From Streptomyces sp. NBC_00335 (GTDB lineage: Bacteria; Actinomycetota; Actinomycetes; Streptomycetales; Streptomycetaceae), in contig NZ_CP108006.1 in the NCBI RefSeq assembly GCF_036127095.1, forward strand, positions 3,286,001 through 3,350,000: DNA of 64,000 nt. The letters are read 5' to 3'. The first letter of the stretch is position 1. Every line of letters begins with the position of its first letter. This document shows positions 19,521-28,400 of the stretch, one piece after another. The notes below the pieces were generated by a model. That model saw nothing but the letters and a program-made list of their open reading frames with translations, searched no databases and was not told the DNA's origin. A program made the translations under genes and the position numbers.

Positions 19521-20687
19521 TCACGGGACGGGCAGGGGCCGCTTCTCCAGCGCCGCGGCCATCACCTCCGGGAACAGGTCGGGGGTGCAGGCGAAGGCCG
19601 GGGCGCCGAGTGCGGCGAGGGCGGCGGCGTGGTCCCGGTCGTAGGCGGGCGCGCCCTCGTCGGACAGCGCGAGCAGCGTCACGAACTCCACCCCCGACGC
19701 CTTCATCGCCGCGACCCGCTTCAGCATCTCGTCGCGTATGCCGCCCTCATAGAGATCGCTGATGAGGACGACGACGGTGTCGGCGGGGCGGGTGATCTTC
19801 GACTGGCAGTAGGCGAGCGCGCGGTTGATGTCGGTGCCCCCGCCGAGCTGGGTCCCGAAGAGCACGTCGACGGGATCGTCGAGCTGGTCGGTCAGGTCCA
19901 CGACGGCGGTGTCGAAGACGACCAGCCGGGTCGCGATCGAACGCATCGAGGCCAGCACCGCCCCGAAGACGGAGGCGTACACGACGGAGGCCGCCATCGA
20001 ACCGGACTGGTCGATGCACAGCACGACCTCCTTCTTCACCGCCCGCGCGGCCCGGCCGTACCCGATCAGCCGCTCGGGAACGACGGTCCGGTACTCGGGC
20101 AGATAGTTCTTCAGGTTCGCCCGGATGGTCCGGTCCCAGTCGATGTCCGCGTGCCGCGGCCGGCTGATCCGCGCGGACCGGTCGAGCGCGCCCGTCAGCG
20201 TGGCCCGCGTCCGGCTCGCGAGCCGCTTCTCCAGATCCTGGACCACCTTGCGGACGACGGCGCGCGCGGTCTCCCGGGTGGTCTCGGGCATGGCCTTGTT
20301 GAGCGAGAGCAGGGTGCCGACGAGGTGCACGTCCGGCTCCACCGCCTCCAGCATCTCGGGCTCCAGCAGCAGGGCGGACAGCCCGAGCCGCTGGATCGCG
20401 TCCCGCTGCATGACCTGCACCACGGAGGTGGGGAAGTACGTCCGGATGTCCCCGAGCCAGCGCGCCACGTTGGGCGCGGACCCCCCGAGCCCGGCCGACC
20501 GCTCGCCGGCCCGCTTGCGTCCCCCGCTGCCGTCACTCCCGTACAGGGCCCCCAACGCGGCATCCATCCCCGCGTCCGCCCCGCTCAGCGCCACCCCGGT
20601 CCCCTCCCCCTCTCCCCCACCGAGCACCATCCGCCACCGCCGCAACCGCTCCCCACCACTCACGTCCACACCGGCCACCTGTCCCAC
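19521..20687 (-). CDS. VWA-domain protein of the MoxR/DUF5682 cluster
   Basis: A 388-residue cytoplasmic protein. The first 190 residues are helical and of unknown fold. The C-terminal von Willebrand A domain starts near EVVLCIDQSGSM, a complete MIDAS DxSxS, with the later metal-site residues in TQLGGGTDINRAL and LISDLYEGG. VWA proteins commonly act as adaptors of MoxR AAA+ ATPases in metal insertion or complex remodelling. The GTG start has GGGAG 6 nt upstream. It is on the strand of the MoxR and DUF5682 genes but separated from them by a 480-bp repeat-filled gap, so it may have its own promoter. Confidence 0.9.
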   Translation of the reverse strand: MGQVAGVDVSGGERLRRWRMVLGGGEGEGTGVALSGADAGMDAALGALYGSDGSGGRKRAGERSAGLGGSAPNVARWLGDIRTYFPTSVVQVMQRDAIQRLGLSALLLEPEMLEAVEPDVHLVGTLLSLNKAMPETTRETARAVVRKVVQDLEKRLASRTRATLTGALDRSARISRPRHADIDWDRTIRANLKNYLPEYRTVVPERLIGYGRAARAVKKEVVLCIDQSGSMAASVVYASVFGAVLASMRSIATRLVVFDTAVVDLTDQLDDPVDVLFGTQLGGGTDINRALAYCQSKITRPADTVVVLISDLYEGGIRDEMLKRVAAMKASGVEFVTLLALSDEGAPAYDRDHAAALAALGAPAFACTPDLFPEVMAAALEKRPLPVP

Positions 20688-20831
20688 CCCTCACTCCCGA
20701 AGCCATCCGAAGCACCACCGACCACCACCACCCGCCCCGCCCGACCGGCGCCGCTCCCCGGCACGAAGTCCCCGCTGCGACCCCTACCGCCACGCGGGGG
20801 AAGCCCCGCTGCGCCCGTTGCCGCTGCGCGG

Positions 20832-21100
20832 GGCAAAGTCCCCTACCCGCCCTTCCACCGTTCCCCGGGCGCTGCCCGGAGCCGGAAAGACCCTGGGGCT
20901 CCGCCCCAGGCCCCGGTCCTCAAACGCCGGACGGCTGAGATGACCGACGCCGGCCCAAATCCAGCCCCTCCGGCGTTTGAGGAGCGGGGGTCCGGGGGCT
21001 GGCCCCCGGCAACGGCGCCGCACGCGGCAACGGGTCCGGGCGGAGCCCGGGGAACGGTGGAAGGGCGGGTCGGGGACTCCGCCCCGCGCAGCGGCCACCG
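20832..21100. repeat. REP-like inverted pair in the VWA-DUF5682 gap
   Basis: The 479-bp non-coding gap 20688-21166 holds a reverse copy (about 20915-20940) and a forward copy (about 20959-20988) of the TCCGGCGTTTGAGG repeat, facing each other to form a long imperfect hairpin, plus CTACCCGCCCTTCCACCGTTCCC and its partner (about 20845 and 21055), which are also inverted to each other. I see no gene. Confidence 0.7.
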
Positions 21101-21166
21101 CAACCCGCCCGCGCCGGGCCCGCGCCGGCCCCGGCCACCGCACCCCCGGCCCCGCCAGGGGCCCCC

Positions 21167-23479
21167 TCACCCCCGCGCCCCGGCCAGCAGCAGCTGGACC
21201 AGCTCCACCACCGCGTCGGCCCGGACAGGGTCCAGCTCCGGACCGAAGCCGGCCGGCGCCGCCCCGGATCCCCGCACGGAGCCGCCCGCCCCGCCCGGCC
21301 CCCGCCGCACCAACTCCCCCAGACTCCGCCGAACCCCCGACTCGTACCCGCCGAAGGTCCTCCGCAGCAGCGGCAGTACATCCACGAACGCCCGCTCCGG
21401 CACCGACACCAGCCAGCCGTCGATCAGCGCCAGCAGCCGCTCGTCGTGCACCAGCAGCGTCCCGCCGCCGGAGCCCCCGCCCGCGAACCCCTCGATCCAG
21501 CCCGCCGCGTCGGCCGGCGCGCACGCCGGGGACAGCGAGAGCCCCATCAGCCGCGCGGTCTCCTCGGGGGACAGCCGCCCGTCGTCGAGCAGCAGCCGCG
21601 CCGCCCGCCCGCGTATCAGCCCGGGGACGGTGTCCCGCCCGGCCAGCGTCCGCAGCACCGCCGCCCAGCGCTCCCGCAGGCCGTCCGTGTCCAGCGCCTC
21701 CAGCAGCCCGATCGCACCGTGTACGCCGTCCACGTGCCCCCGCAGCTCCTGGGCCGCGTCGGCGTCCAGCCCGGCCGCACAGGCGGGCGGCAGCGCCACG
21801 CATATCCGCTCCGCGAGCCCGGCCGCCACCGTCCCCAGTGCCGTCGCGTCGGTGCCGCGTACGTCCCCGTACCGCAGCGAACGGGCCAGCGCGGGCAGCG
21901 CCTTGGCCAGGCCCGCCACATCGGTGTCCAGCGCGGCCCGGTCGGCGAGGGCCCGCAGTACGGCGGGCAGTGCCCCGGAGAGCCCGGCCAGCAGGCACCG
22001 CTCCGCCAGGGCGGTGACCTCGCCCAGCTCCCCGGCGCCCGCCGCGTCGGCCTCGGCCCTGGCGGTGGCCGCCCCCAGGACGGTGGTCCCCCAGATGCCG
22101 GCTTCGGCCACCCGCACCGCGAGCTCCGGCTCCCAGCGCAGGCGCCAGGTCTCGCGGAAGGTGCCCGTGCTCCCGCGGGAGGCCGACGGAACACCCCAGT
22201 CGATGCCGAGCAGCCGCAGCCGGTGCAGCAGCAGGGACTTGGCCGCGTCGGTGTCCTTGCGCAGGTCGAGCTCCAGCTCCCGGTCCTGCGCCTCGGGCTT
22301 GAGCCGCAGCGAGCGCTGCTGCCGGGTGAGGTCGCGCTGGAGCGGTACGACGGGCGCCGCGTCGGGGACTTCACCGAGCACGTCCCCGACGACGAGCCGG
22401 TCCTCGATCAGCGCGAGCGGTATGTCGGAGCCGTCGCACATCACCGCCCGGACCGCTTCCAGGGTCTCGGTCAGCCCCGGCACCGGCCGGCCCCGCATCG
22501 CGGCCAGGGTGTCGGCGAGCCGGACGGCCTCGATGACGTGGGCCGGGGACACCTGCCGGTCCTCCTCGCGCAGCAGGCCCGCGACCTTGGTCAGCCAGCG
22601 CTCGACGGGCCGGTCCCGGGCCGCGAAGAGGTGCGCGTACCAGCCGGGCGAGGTGATGCCCGCGCCGTACCCTCCGGCCCGGGCGAGGCGCCGGTGGGTC
22701 CAGGGCACCCAGGTGGTCTCCACCTTGACCTTGGGCAGCCCGGCCAGGAGCGCCTTGTCCGCGGCCGCGGTGGTCTTCGCCCGCAGGGCCGGGACGTGCC
22801 AGGCCCCGCAGACGACGGCGTAGTCGTCTGCGAACTCCCGGCGCGCCGCCCGCATCCGCTGCCGCATGTACGCCTCGCGCACCAGGTCCCGGTGGTGGCC
22901 GCCCGCCCCGTACTCCTCGCGCAGGGCGCCCATGGCCTCCCCGAGCGCCTCGAACACGCCCAGCGGGTCGGCGGCCGGTCCGGCCCCGCCGCGGTGCTCG
23001 ACCACGTCCTCCCACCACCGCTCGGGGTCCTCGTACCCGGCGGTCTCGGCCAGCACGGCCAGCGGGTCCAGCCGTACGGATCCGGGCGCCGCTCCGTCCG
23101 CCTCGCCCTCCTGGTCCCCCGCCCCCTCCCCCACGGCCAGCGAGTGCGCGGCCGGCAGGTCGATGAACCGGACCGGCACCTCCCGCTCCTGCGCCCACCG
23201 GATGGCGGCCCATTCCGGGGAGAAGCCGGCCAGCGGCCAGAACGCGGCCCGCCCCGGATCGTCGGCCGCGTGGGCGAGCAGGGCGACGGGCGGCCGCATC
23301 CCGGGGTCCGCGGCGAGCGGGAGCAGGGCGTCCCCCTCCGGCGGCCCCTCGATCAGCACCGCCGCCGGCCGCGCCGCGTCCAGGGCCGCGCGCACCGCAC
23401 GGGCCGAGCCGGGACCGTGGTGCCGTACGCCGAGCAGCAGCGGGCCGGTGGCGCCCTTGCCGGCCGTCCCCGGGCTCAT
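21167..23479 (-). CDS. DUF5682-family protein
   Basis: A 770-residue protein beginning LLLGVRHHGPGSARAVRAAL, then AAVLIEGPPEGDALL, the signature of DUF5682 as I know it. The invariant His-His and the Glu of IEGP could form a metal or catalytic site, recalling EreA/TraB-like domains; that assignment is inference. The rest is long, mostly helical, without membrane segments. It starts within the MoxR stop codon (4-bp ATGA overlap), so the two are co-translated. The family is typically found beside MoxR and VWA genes. Biochemical activity unknown. Confidence 0.85.
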   Translation of the reverse strand: MSPGTAGKGATGPLLLGVRHHGPGSARAVRAALDAARPAAVLIEGPPEGDALLPLAADPGMRPPVALLAHAADDPGRAAFWPLAGFSPEWAAIRWAQEREVPVRFIDLPAAHSLAVGEGAGDQEGEADGAAPGSVRLDPLAVLAETAGYEDPERWWEDVVEHRGGAGPAADPLGVFEALGEAMGALREEYGAGGHHRDLVREAYMRQRMRAARREFADDYAVVCGAWHVPALRAKTTAAADKALLAGLPKVKVETTWVPWTHRRLARAGGYGAGITSPGWYAHLFAARDRPVERWLTKVAGLLREEDRQVSPAHVIEAVRLADTLAAMRGRPVPGLTETLEAVRAVMCDGSDIPLALIEDRLVVGDVLGEVPDAAPVVPLQRDLTRQQRSLRLKPEAQDRELELDLRKDTDAAKSLLLHRLRLLGIDWGVPSASRGSTGTFRETWRLRWEPELAVRVAEAGIWGTTVLGAATARAEADAAGAGELGEVTALAERCLLAGLSGALPAVLRALADRAALDTDVAGLAKALPALARSLRYGDVRGTDATALGTVAAGLAERICVALPPACAAGLDADAAQELRGHVDGVHGAIGLLEALDTDGLRERWAAVLRTLAGRDTVPGLIRGRAARLLLDDGRLSPEETARLMGLSLSPACAPADAAGWIEGFAGGGSGGGTLLVHDERLLALIDGWLVSVPERAFVDVLPLLRRTFGGYESGVRRSLGELVRRGPGGAGGSVRGSGAAPAGFGPELDPVRADAVVELVQLLLAGARG

Positions 23480-24582
23480 GCCGTCACCTCCCGGCAGGCC
23501 CGGTAGAAGTCCTTCCAGCCGTCGCGCTCGCGGACCACGGCCTCCAGGTACTCCTGCCAGACGACCTGGTCGGCTGCCGGGTCCCGGACGACGGCCCCGA
23601 GGATCCCCGCGGCCACGTCGGAGGGGCGCAGGACGCCGTCCCCGAAGTGCGCGGCAAGGGCGAGGCCACCCGTGACCACCGAGATGGCCTCGGCGGTGGA
23701 CAGGGTGCCGCTGGGCGACTTGATCTTCGTACGCCCGTCGTCGGTGACTCCGCCGCGCAGCTCGCGGAAGACGGTGACGACGCGGCGGATCTCCTCCAGG
23801 CCCTCCGGGGCGGCGGGCAGGTCCAGGGCGCGGCCCATCTGGTCGACGCGGCGGGCGACGATGTCGACCTCGGCGTCGGCGGTGGCGGGCAGCGGCAGGA
23901 CGACGGTGTTGAAGCGCCTGCGCAGCGCGCTGGAGAGCTCGTTGACCCCGCGGTCGCGGTCGTTGGCGGTGGCGATGAGGTTGAAGCCGCGCACGGCCTG
24001 CACCTCCTGGCCGAGCTCCGGTATCGGGAGCGTCTTCTCGGACAGGACGGTGATGAGGGTGTCCTGGACGTCGGCGGGGATCCGGGTGAGCTCCTCGACG
24101 CGGGCGGTCATGCCCTCGGCCATGGCCCGCATGACCGGGCTCGGTACGAGCGCTTCGCGGCTCGGGCCGTCGGCGAGGAGGCGGGCGTAGTTCCAGCCGT
24201 AGCGGATGGCCTCCTCCGGGGTGCCGGCGGTGCCCTGGACGAGGAGGGTGGAGTCTCCGCTGACGGCGGCGGCGAGGTGCTCGGACACCCAGGTCTTGGC
24301 GGTGCCGGGCACGCCGAGGAGCAGCAGCGCGCGGTCGGTGGCGAGGGTGGTGACGGCGACTTCGACGATCCGGCGCGGGCCGACGTACTTGGGTGTGATG
24401 ACGGTGCCGTCATCGAGCGTGCCGCCCTGCAGGTACGTCGCCACGGCCCACGGGGAGAGTTTCCAGCGGGCCGGGCGGGGCCTGTCGTCGGCGGCCGCCA
24501 GGGCTTTCAGTTCGTGTGCGAAGGCGTCTTCGGCGTGCGGTCGCAGCGCCTCTGCGGTGGTCTCGTTCCCGGTCGTGGCCAT
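23476..24582 (-). CDS. MoxR-type AAA+ ATPase
   Basis: A 368-residue cytoplasmic ATPase. Walker A is LLLGVPGTAKTW. The Walker B position reads ARVEEL, with Glu where the family usually has Asp-Glu. Sensor 1 is FNLIATANDRDRG and the arginine finger region is LSSALRRRFN. MoxR proteins remodel substrates with VWA partners. The ATG at 24582 has GGAGGGGG 3 nt upstream. It is the first gene of the minus-strand arm, under a promoter matching the RecA-independent damage motif in its -35-like half, with a one-base departure at -10. Confidence 0.92.
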   Translation of the reverse strand: MATTGNETTAEALRPHAEDAFAHELKALAAADDRPRPARWKLSPWAVATYLQGGTLDDGTVITPKYVGPRRIVEVAVTTLATDRALLLLGVPGTAKTWVSEHLAAAVSGDSTLLVQGTAGTPEEAIRYGWNYARLLADGPSREALVPSPVMRAMAEGMTARVEELTRIPADVQDTLITVLSEKTLPIPELGQEVQAVRGFNLIATANDRDRGVNELSSALRRRFNTVVLPLPATADAEVDIVARRVDQMGRALDLPAAPEGLEEIRRVVTVFRELRGGVTDDGRTKIKSPSGTLSTAEAISVVTGGLALAAHFGDGVLRPSDVAAGILGAVVRDPAADQVVWQEYLEAVVRERDGWKDFYRACREVTA

Positions 24583-24627
24583 GGTCCCCCTCCAATGCTC
24601 CGCAGCCGCTCGACGACTGCTGGAACC

Positions 24628-24650
24628 ACGATGCACCCGACCACTGACAA
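24628..24650 (-). promoter_or_regulatory. RecA_NDp-like promoter for the moxR arm
   Basis: Read on the minus strand: TTGTCAGTG, 8 nt, then CATCGT, against TTGTCRGTG-N8-TAnnnT. The first part is perfect and the -10 differs only in its first base. It lies about 46 bp upstream of the moxR ATG. Confidence 0.65.
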
Positions 24651-24687
24651 CGACCCCCGGGAGATGCGTCGTTGCAGGTCAGGGCGA

Positions 24688-24710
24688 TTGTCAGTGGGGG
24701 TCTCTACGGT
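24688..24710 (+). promoter_or_regulatory. RecA_NDp promoter for the SWIM arm
   Basis: TTGTCAGTG (24688-24696), 8 nt, TACGGT (24705-24710): a complete match to TTGTCRGTG-N8-TAnnnT, the DNA-damage promoter motif bound via PafBC in mycobacteria. The ATG follows 7 nt after the -10, predicting a leaderless mRNA. Together with the minus-strand copy it forms a perfect 10-bp inverted repeat (24641-24650 / 24688-24697). Confidence 0.75.
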
Positions 24711-24717
24711 GGAACAC

Positions 24718-26118
24718 ATGACTGAGCAGGGGGTCCGCTGGACAGCGGAACAGGTACTGGCTCTGGCTCCTGACGATGCCTCACGCAAGGCGGGGGCCAG
24801 ACTCGGCGGGGCGGGGCCGTGGTCACAGACCGGAGGTTCCGCTTCCGGTGCGGTGTGGGGGTTGTGCAAGGGCAGCGGCAGCAAGCCGTACCGGACGGTC
24901 GTCGACCTGTCCGGGCCGGCGTACAAGTGCTCTTGCCCGAGCCGGAAGTTCCCGTGCAAGCACGCGCTGGGCCTGCTGCTGCTCTGGGCCGCGGAGGGGC
25001 TCGACGCCCCGGCCGGCACCTCGGCCGCGGCTCCGGACTGGGCGGGCGAGTGGCTCGCGGAGCGGGCGGCGAAGGCCGCGCGCCCCGCCGCCGAGCGCTC
25101 CGGCCGGGCAGTGCCGGCCGACGCCGAAGGGGCGCGCAAGCGGGCCGAGCGGCGGGCGGCCCGGATCGGCACGGGCGTCACCGAGCTGGAACAGCGGCTC
25201 GCGGACCTGGTGCGCGGCGGCCTCGCCGGTCAGGAACAGGCGGGCTATGCGGCCTGGGAGGAGACCGCCGCCCGGATGGTCGACGCCCAGGCACCAGGAC
25301 TGGCGGCGCGGGTGCGGGAGTTGGGGACGATACCCAGTTGCGGCACCGGCTGGCCCGCCCGGATGCTGGAGGAGGCCGCGCTGCTGCACCTGCTGGACCG
25401 GGCCTGGCTCGGCGTTTCCGCACTGCCGGATCCGCTGGCCGCGACGGTCCGCAGCCGTCTGGGACTGCAGCCCCAGACGGACGGCGAGGCCGTACGGGAC
25501 CACTGGCTCGTGCTGGCCCAGTACGACACGGCGTCACCGGACGGCCGTCTCACCACCCGCCGGATATGGCTGCGCGGGCTGGCGAGCGGGCGGCCGGCCC
25601 TGGTCCTGGACTTCGGCCCGCCCGGGCGACCGCCGGGGCTGGCCTTGCCCGTCGGGCTGGTGCTGGAGGCGGAAGCCCGCTTCCGGCCCGGCTCCGCGGG
25701 GCTGCGCGCGGATCTCGGGGAGAGCTTCGCGCCGGCCGCGCCGTGCCGGACCGTACCGACCGGCGTGAGCACGGGCGCGGCACTGGAGGCGTACGGCGCG
25801 GCACTGCGCGAGGACCCCTGGCTGGAGTCCTGGCCGGTGGTGCTCGGGCCGGTGGTTCCGATACCGGGGGGACAACAGGGAGGACGACAGGGAGAGCAAC
25901 AGGGCGCGACGGCATGGCAATTGGCGGACGCGGAGGGGACGTCCGCCCTGCCCGTGCCCCTGACCGGGGCCGGGAGCCGGCCCGCGGCCGGGCTGTGGCA
26001 GCTGGCCGCACTTTCGGGGGGCGGCCCGCTGACGGTGTTCGGCGAATGCGGACACCGCGGATTCACCCCGCTGACGGCCTGGCAGCCGGACTCCTCGGAG
26101 CCGGTGGCGCTGGGCTGA
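24718..26118 (+). CDS. SWIM zinc-finger protein
   Basis: A 466-residue protein. The SWIM motif CxCx6CxH is exact in KCSCPSRKFPCKHALG (about residues 67-82). SWIM fingers bind zinc and mediate DNA or protein contacts. The rest has no recognised domain and includes a Gln/Gly-rich patch (GGQQGGRQGEQQG). The start is the ATG 8 bp after the -10 of a RecA_NDp-type promoter. The gene heads the plus-strand arm and is divergent from moxR across that 135-bp region. Confidence 0.88.
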   Translation: MTEQGVRWTAEQVLALAPDDASRKAGARLGGAGPWSQTGGSASGAVWGLCKGSGSKPYRTVVDLSGPAYKCSCPSRKFPCKHALGLLLLWAAEGLDAPAGTSAAAPDWAGEWLAERAAKAARPAAERSGRAVPADAEGARKRAERRAARIGTGVTELEQRLADLVRGGLAGQEQAGYAAWEETAARMVDAQAPGLAARVRELGTIPSCGTGWPARMLEEAALLHLLDRAWLGVSALPDPLAATVRSRLGLQPQTDGEAVRDHWLVLAQYDTASPDGRLTTRRIWLRGLASGRPALVLDFGPPGRPPGLALPVGLVLEAEARFRPGSAGLRADLGESFAPAAPCRTVPTGVSTGAALEAYGAALREDPWLESWPVVLGPVVPIPGGQQGGRQGEQQGATAWQLADAEGTSALPVPLTGAGSRPAAGLWQLAALSGGGPLTVFGECGHRGFTPLTAWQPDSSEPVALG

Positions 26119-26257
26119 GCGGGCGCAGGGGGAAAGCGGCGGCGCGGGGGCGCCGACGTATTCGAAACGAGTGAGCCGGGGGGCTTTCGTGGACGACAAC
26201 CACGCCAGTTGAGGCCGTAGGTACGGCCGTGTGCGGCACAGGGAAACACACCGAGCT

Positions 26258-26290
26258 GCTCCGGTCCCGCGGAGGGGGCGGGACCGGAGC
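26258..26290 (+). terminator. Intercistronic stem-loop
   Basis: A perfect 13-bp stem (GCTCCGGTCCCGC / GCGGGACCGGAGC) with a 7-nt loop, in the 217-bp gap between the SWIM and DUF5691 genes. It may partially terminate transcription and uncouple the two genes. Confidence 0.5.
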
Positions 26291-26335
26291 ACGACACCCG
26301 CACACGGCACACGAGGGAAAGAGGGAGGGCAACCG

Positions 26336-27928
26336 GTGACCACGACCAGAACGACGGCCGGCACGACGGCCGCGGCGACGGACACGGCCTACGAGGACGA
26401 GACCTGGGACGAGCTGGTGGGAGCCGCACTGCTGGGCACCGAGCGTCGCCGGGGCAGTCCCGAGGCCCTGCTCGGGGCCGCGGCCGTGCAGACGGTACGG
26501 CGCCGGGCCGGGCTGAGACCCGCCGAGGCGGGTCCGCGGCCCGAGCCCGCTCCGCGCGACCCGCGTCCGGAACCACCGGAGCCGGCCCGGCGGCGGCTCG
26601 CGCAGCTCCTGGCGGGCCGTGCCGGTGCGGGCAGCGGCAGCGGGCGGCGGGGGGCCGCCCCGGACCTGACGGAGCTGCTGCCGCAGTGGCTGGCCGCCGC
26701 CGGGCAGCACGGGTACCGGGCGCCGGCCTCGCTCGTGCCCGCACTGCTGGACGTCGCGCGGGCCCGCAGCGACCTCCGGCCGCAGGCGCTGGCCCTGGCC
26801 GGGACGCGCGGCCTGTGGCTCGCCCGGCTCAATCCGGACTGGAGGTTCGCACTGCGCGGGGGATCCGGAGGCGCCGGCGAACTGCCCGACCCCCACGACG
26901 CGGTGGGGGTGGAACGGCTGTGGCAGGAAGGACTGTTCGCGGAGCGGGTCGCGCTGCTCGGCCTCGTACGGGCCCACGAGGCGGCCGCCGGGCCGCGGCT
27001 GCTGGAGACCACGTGGAACACCGAGCGGGCCGAGGACCGGTTGATGTTCCTCGACTCCTTGCGGGTGGGGCTGTCGGCGGATGACGAGCCGTTCCTGGAG
27101 GCGGCACTGGGCGACCGCAGCCGCAACGTCCGGGCTACCGCCGCCGAGCTGCTGTCCGCACTGCCGACCTCGGCGCTGGCCGGGCGGATGGCGCAGCGGG
27201 CACTGGCCTGCGTCGGCCCGGAAGGGGTGACGCCACCGACCGACTGCGATGCGGGGATGCTGCGCGACGGCGTGGTCAAGCGGCCGCCGGCCGGGCGCGG
27301 GGAGCGGGCCTGGTGGCTGGGGCAGTTGGTGGAGTCCGCGCCGCTGTCGTGCTGGCGGGACCGGTTCGGGGGCCTCGGCCCGGCGGAAATCGTGGCGCTG
27401 CCGGTGGCCGAGGGCTGGGCGGAGGAACTGCACGCCGCCTGGTGCCGGGCCGCGGTGCGGCAGGGCGACGCCGCGTGGTCCCATGCCCTGCTCGGCTCGG
27501 CGTCCGCACCACCCGCGGCGGGCCCGGCGACGGCGTCGCTGGCGGAGCGGGCGAAGCTCCTGTCGACCCTCGGGGAAGAAGAACGGGCGGCGTGGGTAGC
27601 CGAGTTCATACGAGCACACGGCCTATCGGAGGCGTTCCAACTGCTCGGGGTGTGCGTGGTGCCGTGGGCGGGGGCGCTGGGGCGGGCTGTGATCGAGGCA
27701 CTGGACTCCGCGCGGGAGGCGGGCGGCTACCCGTGGAGCTTCAGCGGGGTGATGGGACTGGCGGAGCGGTGCCTTGATCCTGCGGAGGCGGGGCGGCTCG
27801 ATGCGTTGGCGGCGGAGCCGGTGGAGGAGGGGGGCGCGGCGGCGTACTGGTCGGAAGCCTTCCAACGCCTGGTCGCCACCCTGCGACTGCGCTCGGCCCT
27901 CCACACGGAACTAACCCCACCAACCTAA
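26336..27928 (+). CDS. DUF5691-family protein
   Basis: A 530-residue soluble protein, Ala/Leu/Arg-rich and helical, with HEAT-like character (for example DEPFLEAALGDRSRNVRATA and AAELLSALP). The N-terminal EDETWDELVGAALLGTERR is the block by which I recognise DUF5691, which is usually encoded with SWIM, MoxR and DUF5682 genes. The GTG at 26336 has GGGAGGG upstream; an earlier in-frame ATG at 26231 has no ribosome binding site and would add an Arg-rich, unlikely N-terminus. Biochemical role unknown; probably a scaffold of the same system. Confidence 0.82.
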   Translation: MTTTRTTAGTTAAATDTAYEDETWDELVGAALLGTERRRGSPEALLGAAAVQTVRRRAGLRPAEAGPRPEPAPRDPRPEPPEPARRRLAQLLAGRAGAGSGSGRRGAAPDLTELLPQWLAAAGQHGYRAPASLVPALLDVARARSDLRPQALALAGTRGLWLARLNPDWRFALRGGSGGAGELPDPHDAVGVERLWQEGLFAERVALLGLVRAHEAAAGPRLLETTWNTERAEDRLMFLDSLRVGLSADDEPFLEAALGDRSRNVRATAAELLSALPTSALAGRMAQRALACVGPEGVTPPTDCDAGMLRDGVVKRPPAGRGERAWWLGQLVESAPLSCWRDRFGGLGPAEIVALPVAEGWAEELHAAWCRAAVRQGDAAWSHALLGSASAPPAAGPATASLAERAKLLSTLGEEERAAWVAEFIRAHGLSEAFQLLGVCVVPWAGALGRAVIEALDSAREAGGYPWSFSGVMGLAERCLDPAEAGRLDALAAEPVEEGGAAAYWSEAFQRLVATLRLRSALHTELTPPT

Positions 27929-28029
27929 CCGCCGCCCCATCCCGGGCGCCTGCCCCGTCCCGGGTGGGTGCCCTGCGGGGCGAAGTCCCCTACCCGCCCT
28001 TCCACCGTTCCCAGGGCCGGCCCTGACCC

Positions 28030-28360
28030 GGTCCTCAAACGCCGGACGGGCTGAAAGAAAAGGGCCCCGGGCTGCGCCCGGCCCCCTGGGGCTCCGCCCC
28101 AGACCCCGCGCCTCAAACGCCGGCGAGGCTGAATTCGGCGGCCCGGGTCGGGGACGGGGGCGGGGTGGGGTGTCGGCCTGGACGTAGAGCGTGATTTGTG
28201 GCGCAGGTAGAGCCCGCACCCTGTCGGAGTAGAGCAGGGGGCGCCTAAATCATGCAGTCCAGGCCGACACCCCACCCCGCCCCCGGCACCGGCCCCCATC
28301 CGCAGCCGGGCCGGACCCAGGCAAACCCCAGCCCCGCCGGCGCTTGAGGCGCAGGGGCCC
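28030..28360. repeat. REP-like repeat copies around the foldback element
   Basis: The 472-bp gap 27929-28400 contains reverse copies of the TCCGGCGTTTGAGG-type repeat near 28034-28056 and 28110-28135 and a forward variant (GCCGGCGCTTGAGG) near 28338-28351. I see no gene in the gap. Confidence 0.65.
28156..28284. repeat. 129-bp foldback element with 28-bp terminal inverted repeats
   Basis: Bases 28156-28183 and 28257-28284 are perfect inverted repeats. The 73-bp core holds a second imperfect dyad (GATTTGTGGCGC / GCGCCTAAATC) and GTAGAGC three times (28184, 28207, 28229), spaced 23 and 22 bp. It lies between the convergent 3' ends of the DUF5691 gene and icmB. Flanking target-site duplications are not obvious. 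Confidence 0.8.
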
Positions 28361-28400
28361 GGGGACCGGTCCCCGGCAACGGCGCCGCACGGCAGCAGCG

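Noticed and set aside
19464..22823. An open frame of over 1100 codons on the plus strand across the VWA and DUF5682 genes
   Set aside because: It is antisense to two genes with clear motifs and encodes Arg/Pro/Gly-rich sequence typical of a shadow frame in high-GC DNA.
28184..28256. The foldback core as a CRISPR or tRNA-like element
   Set aside because: Only three 7-bp repeats, and no cloverleaf or anticodon arm can be drawn.
19521..28400. The MoxR/SWIM cluster as a recently acquired genomic island
   Set aside because: G+C content and codon use match the flanks, and there is no integrase, tRNA or direct-repeat boundary. It looks like core genome.
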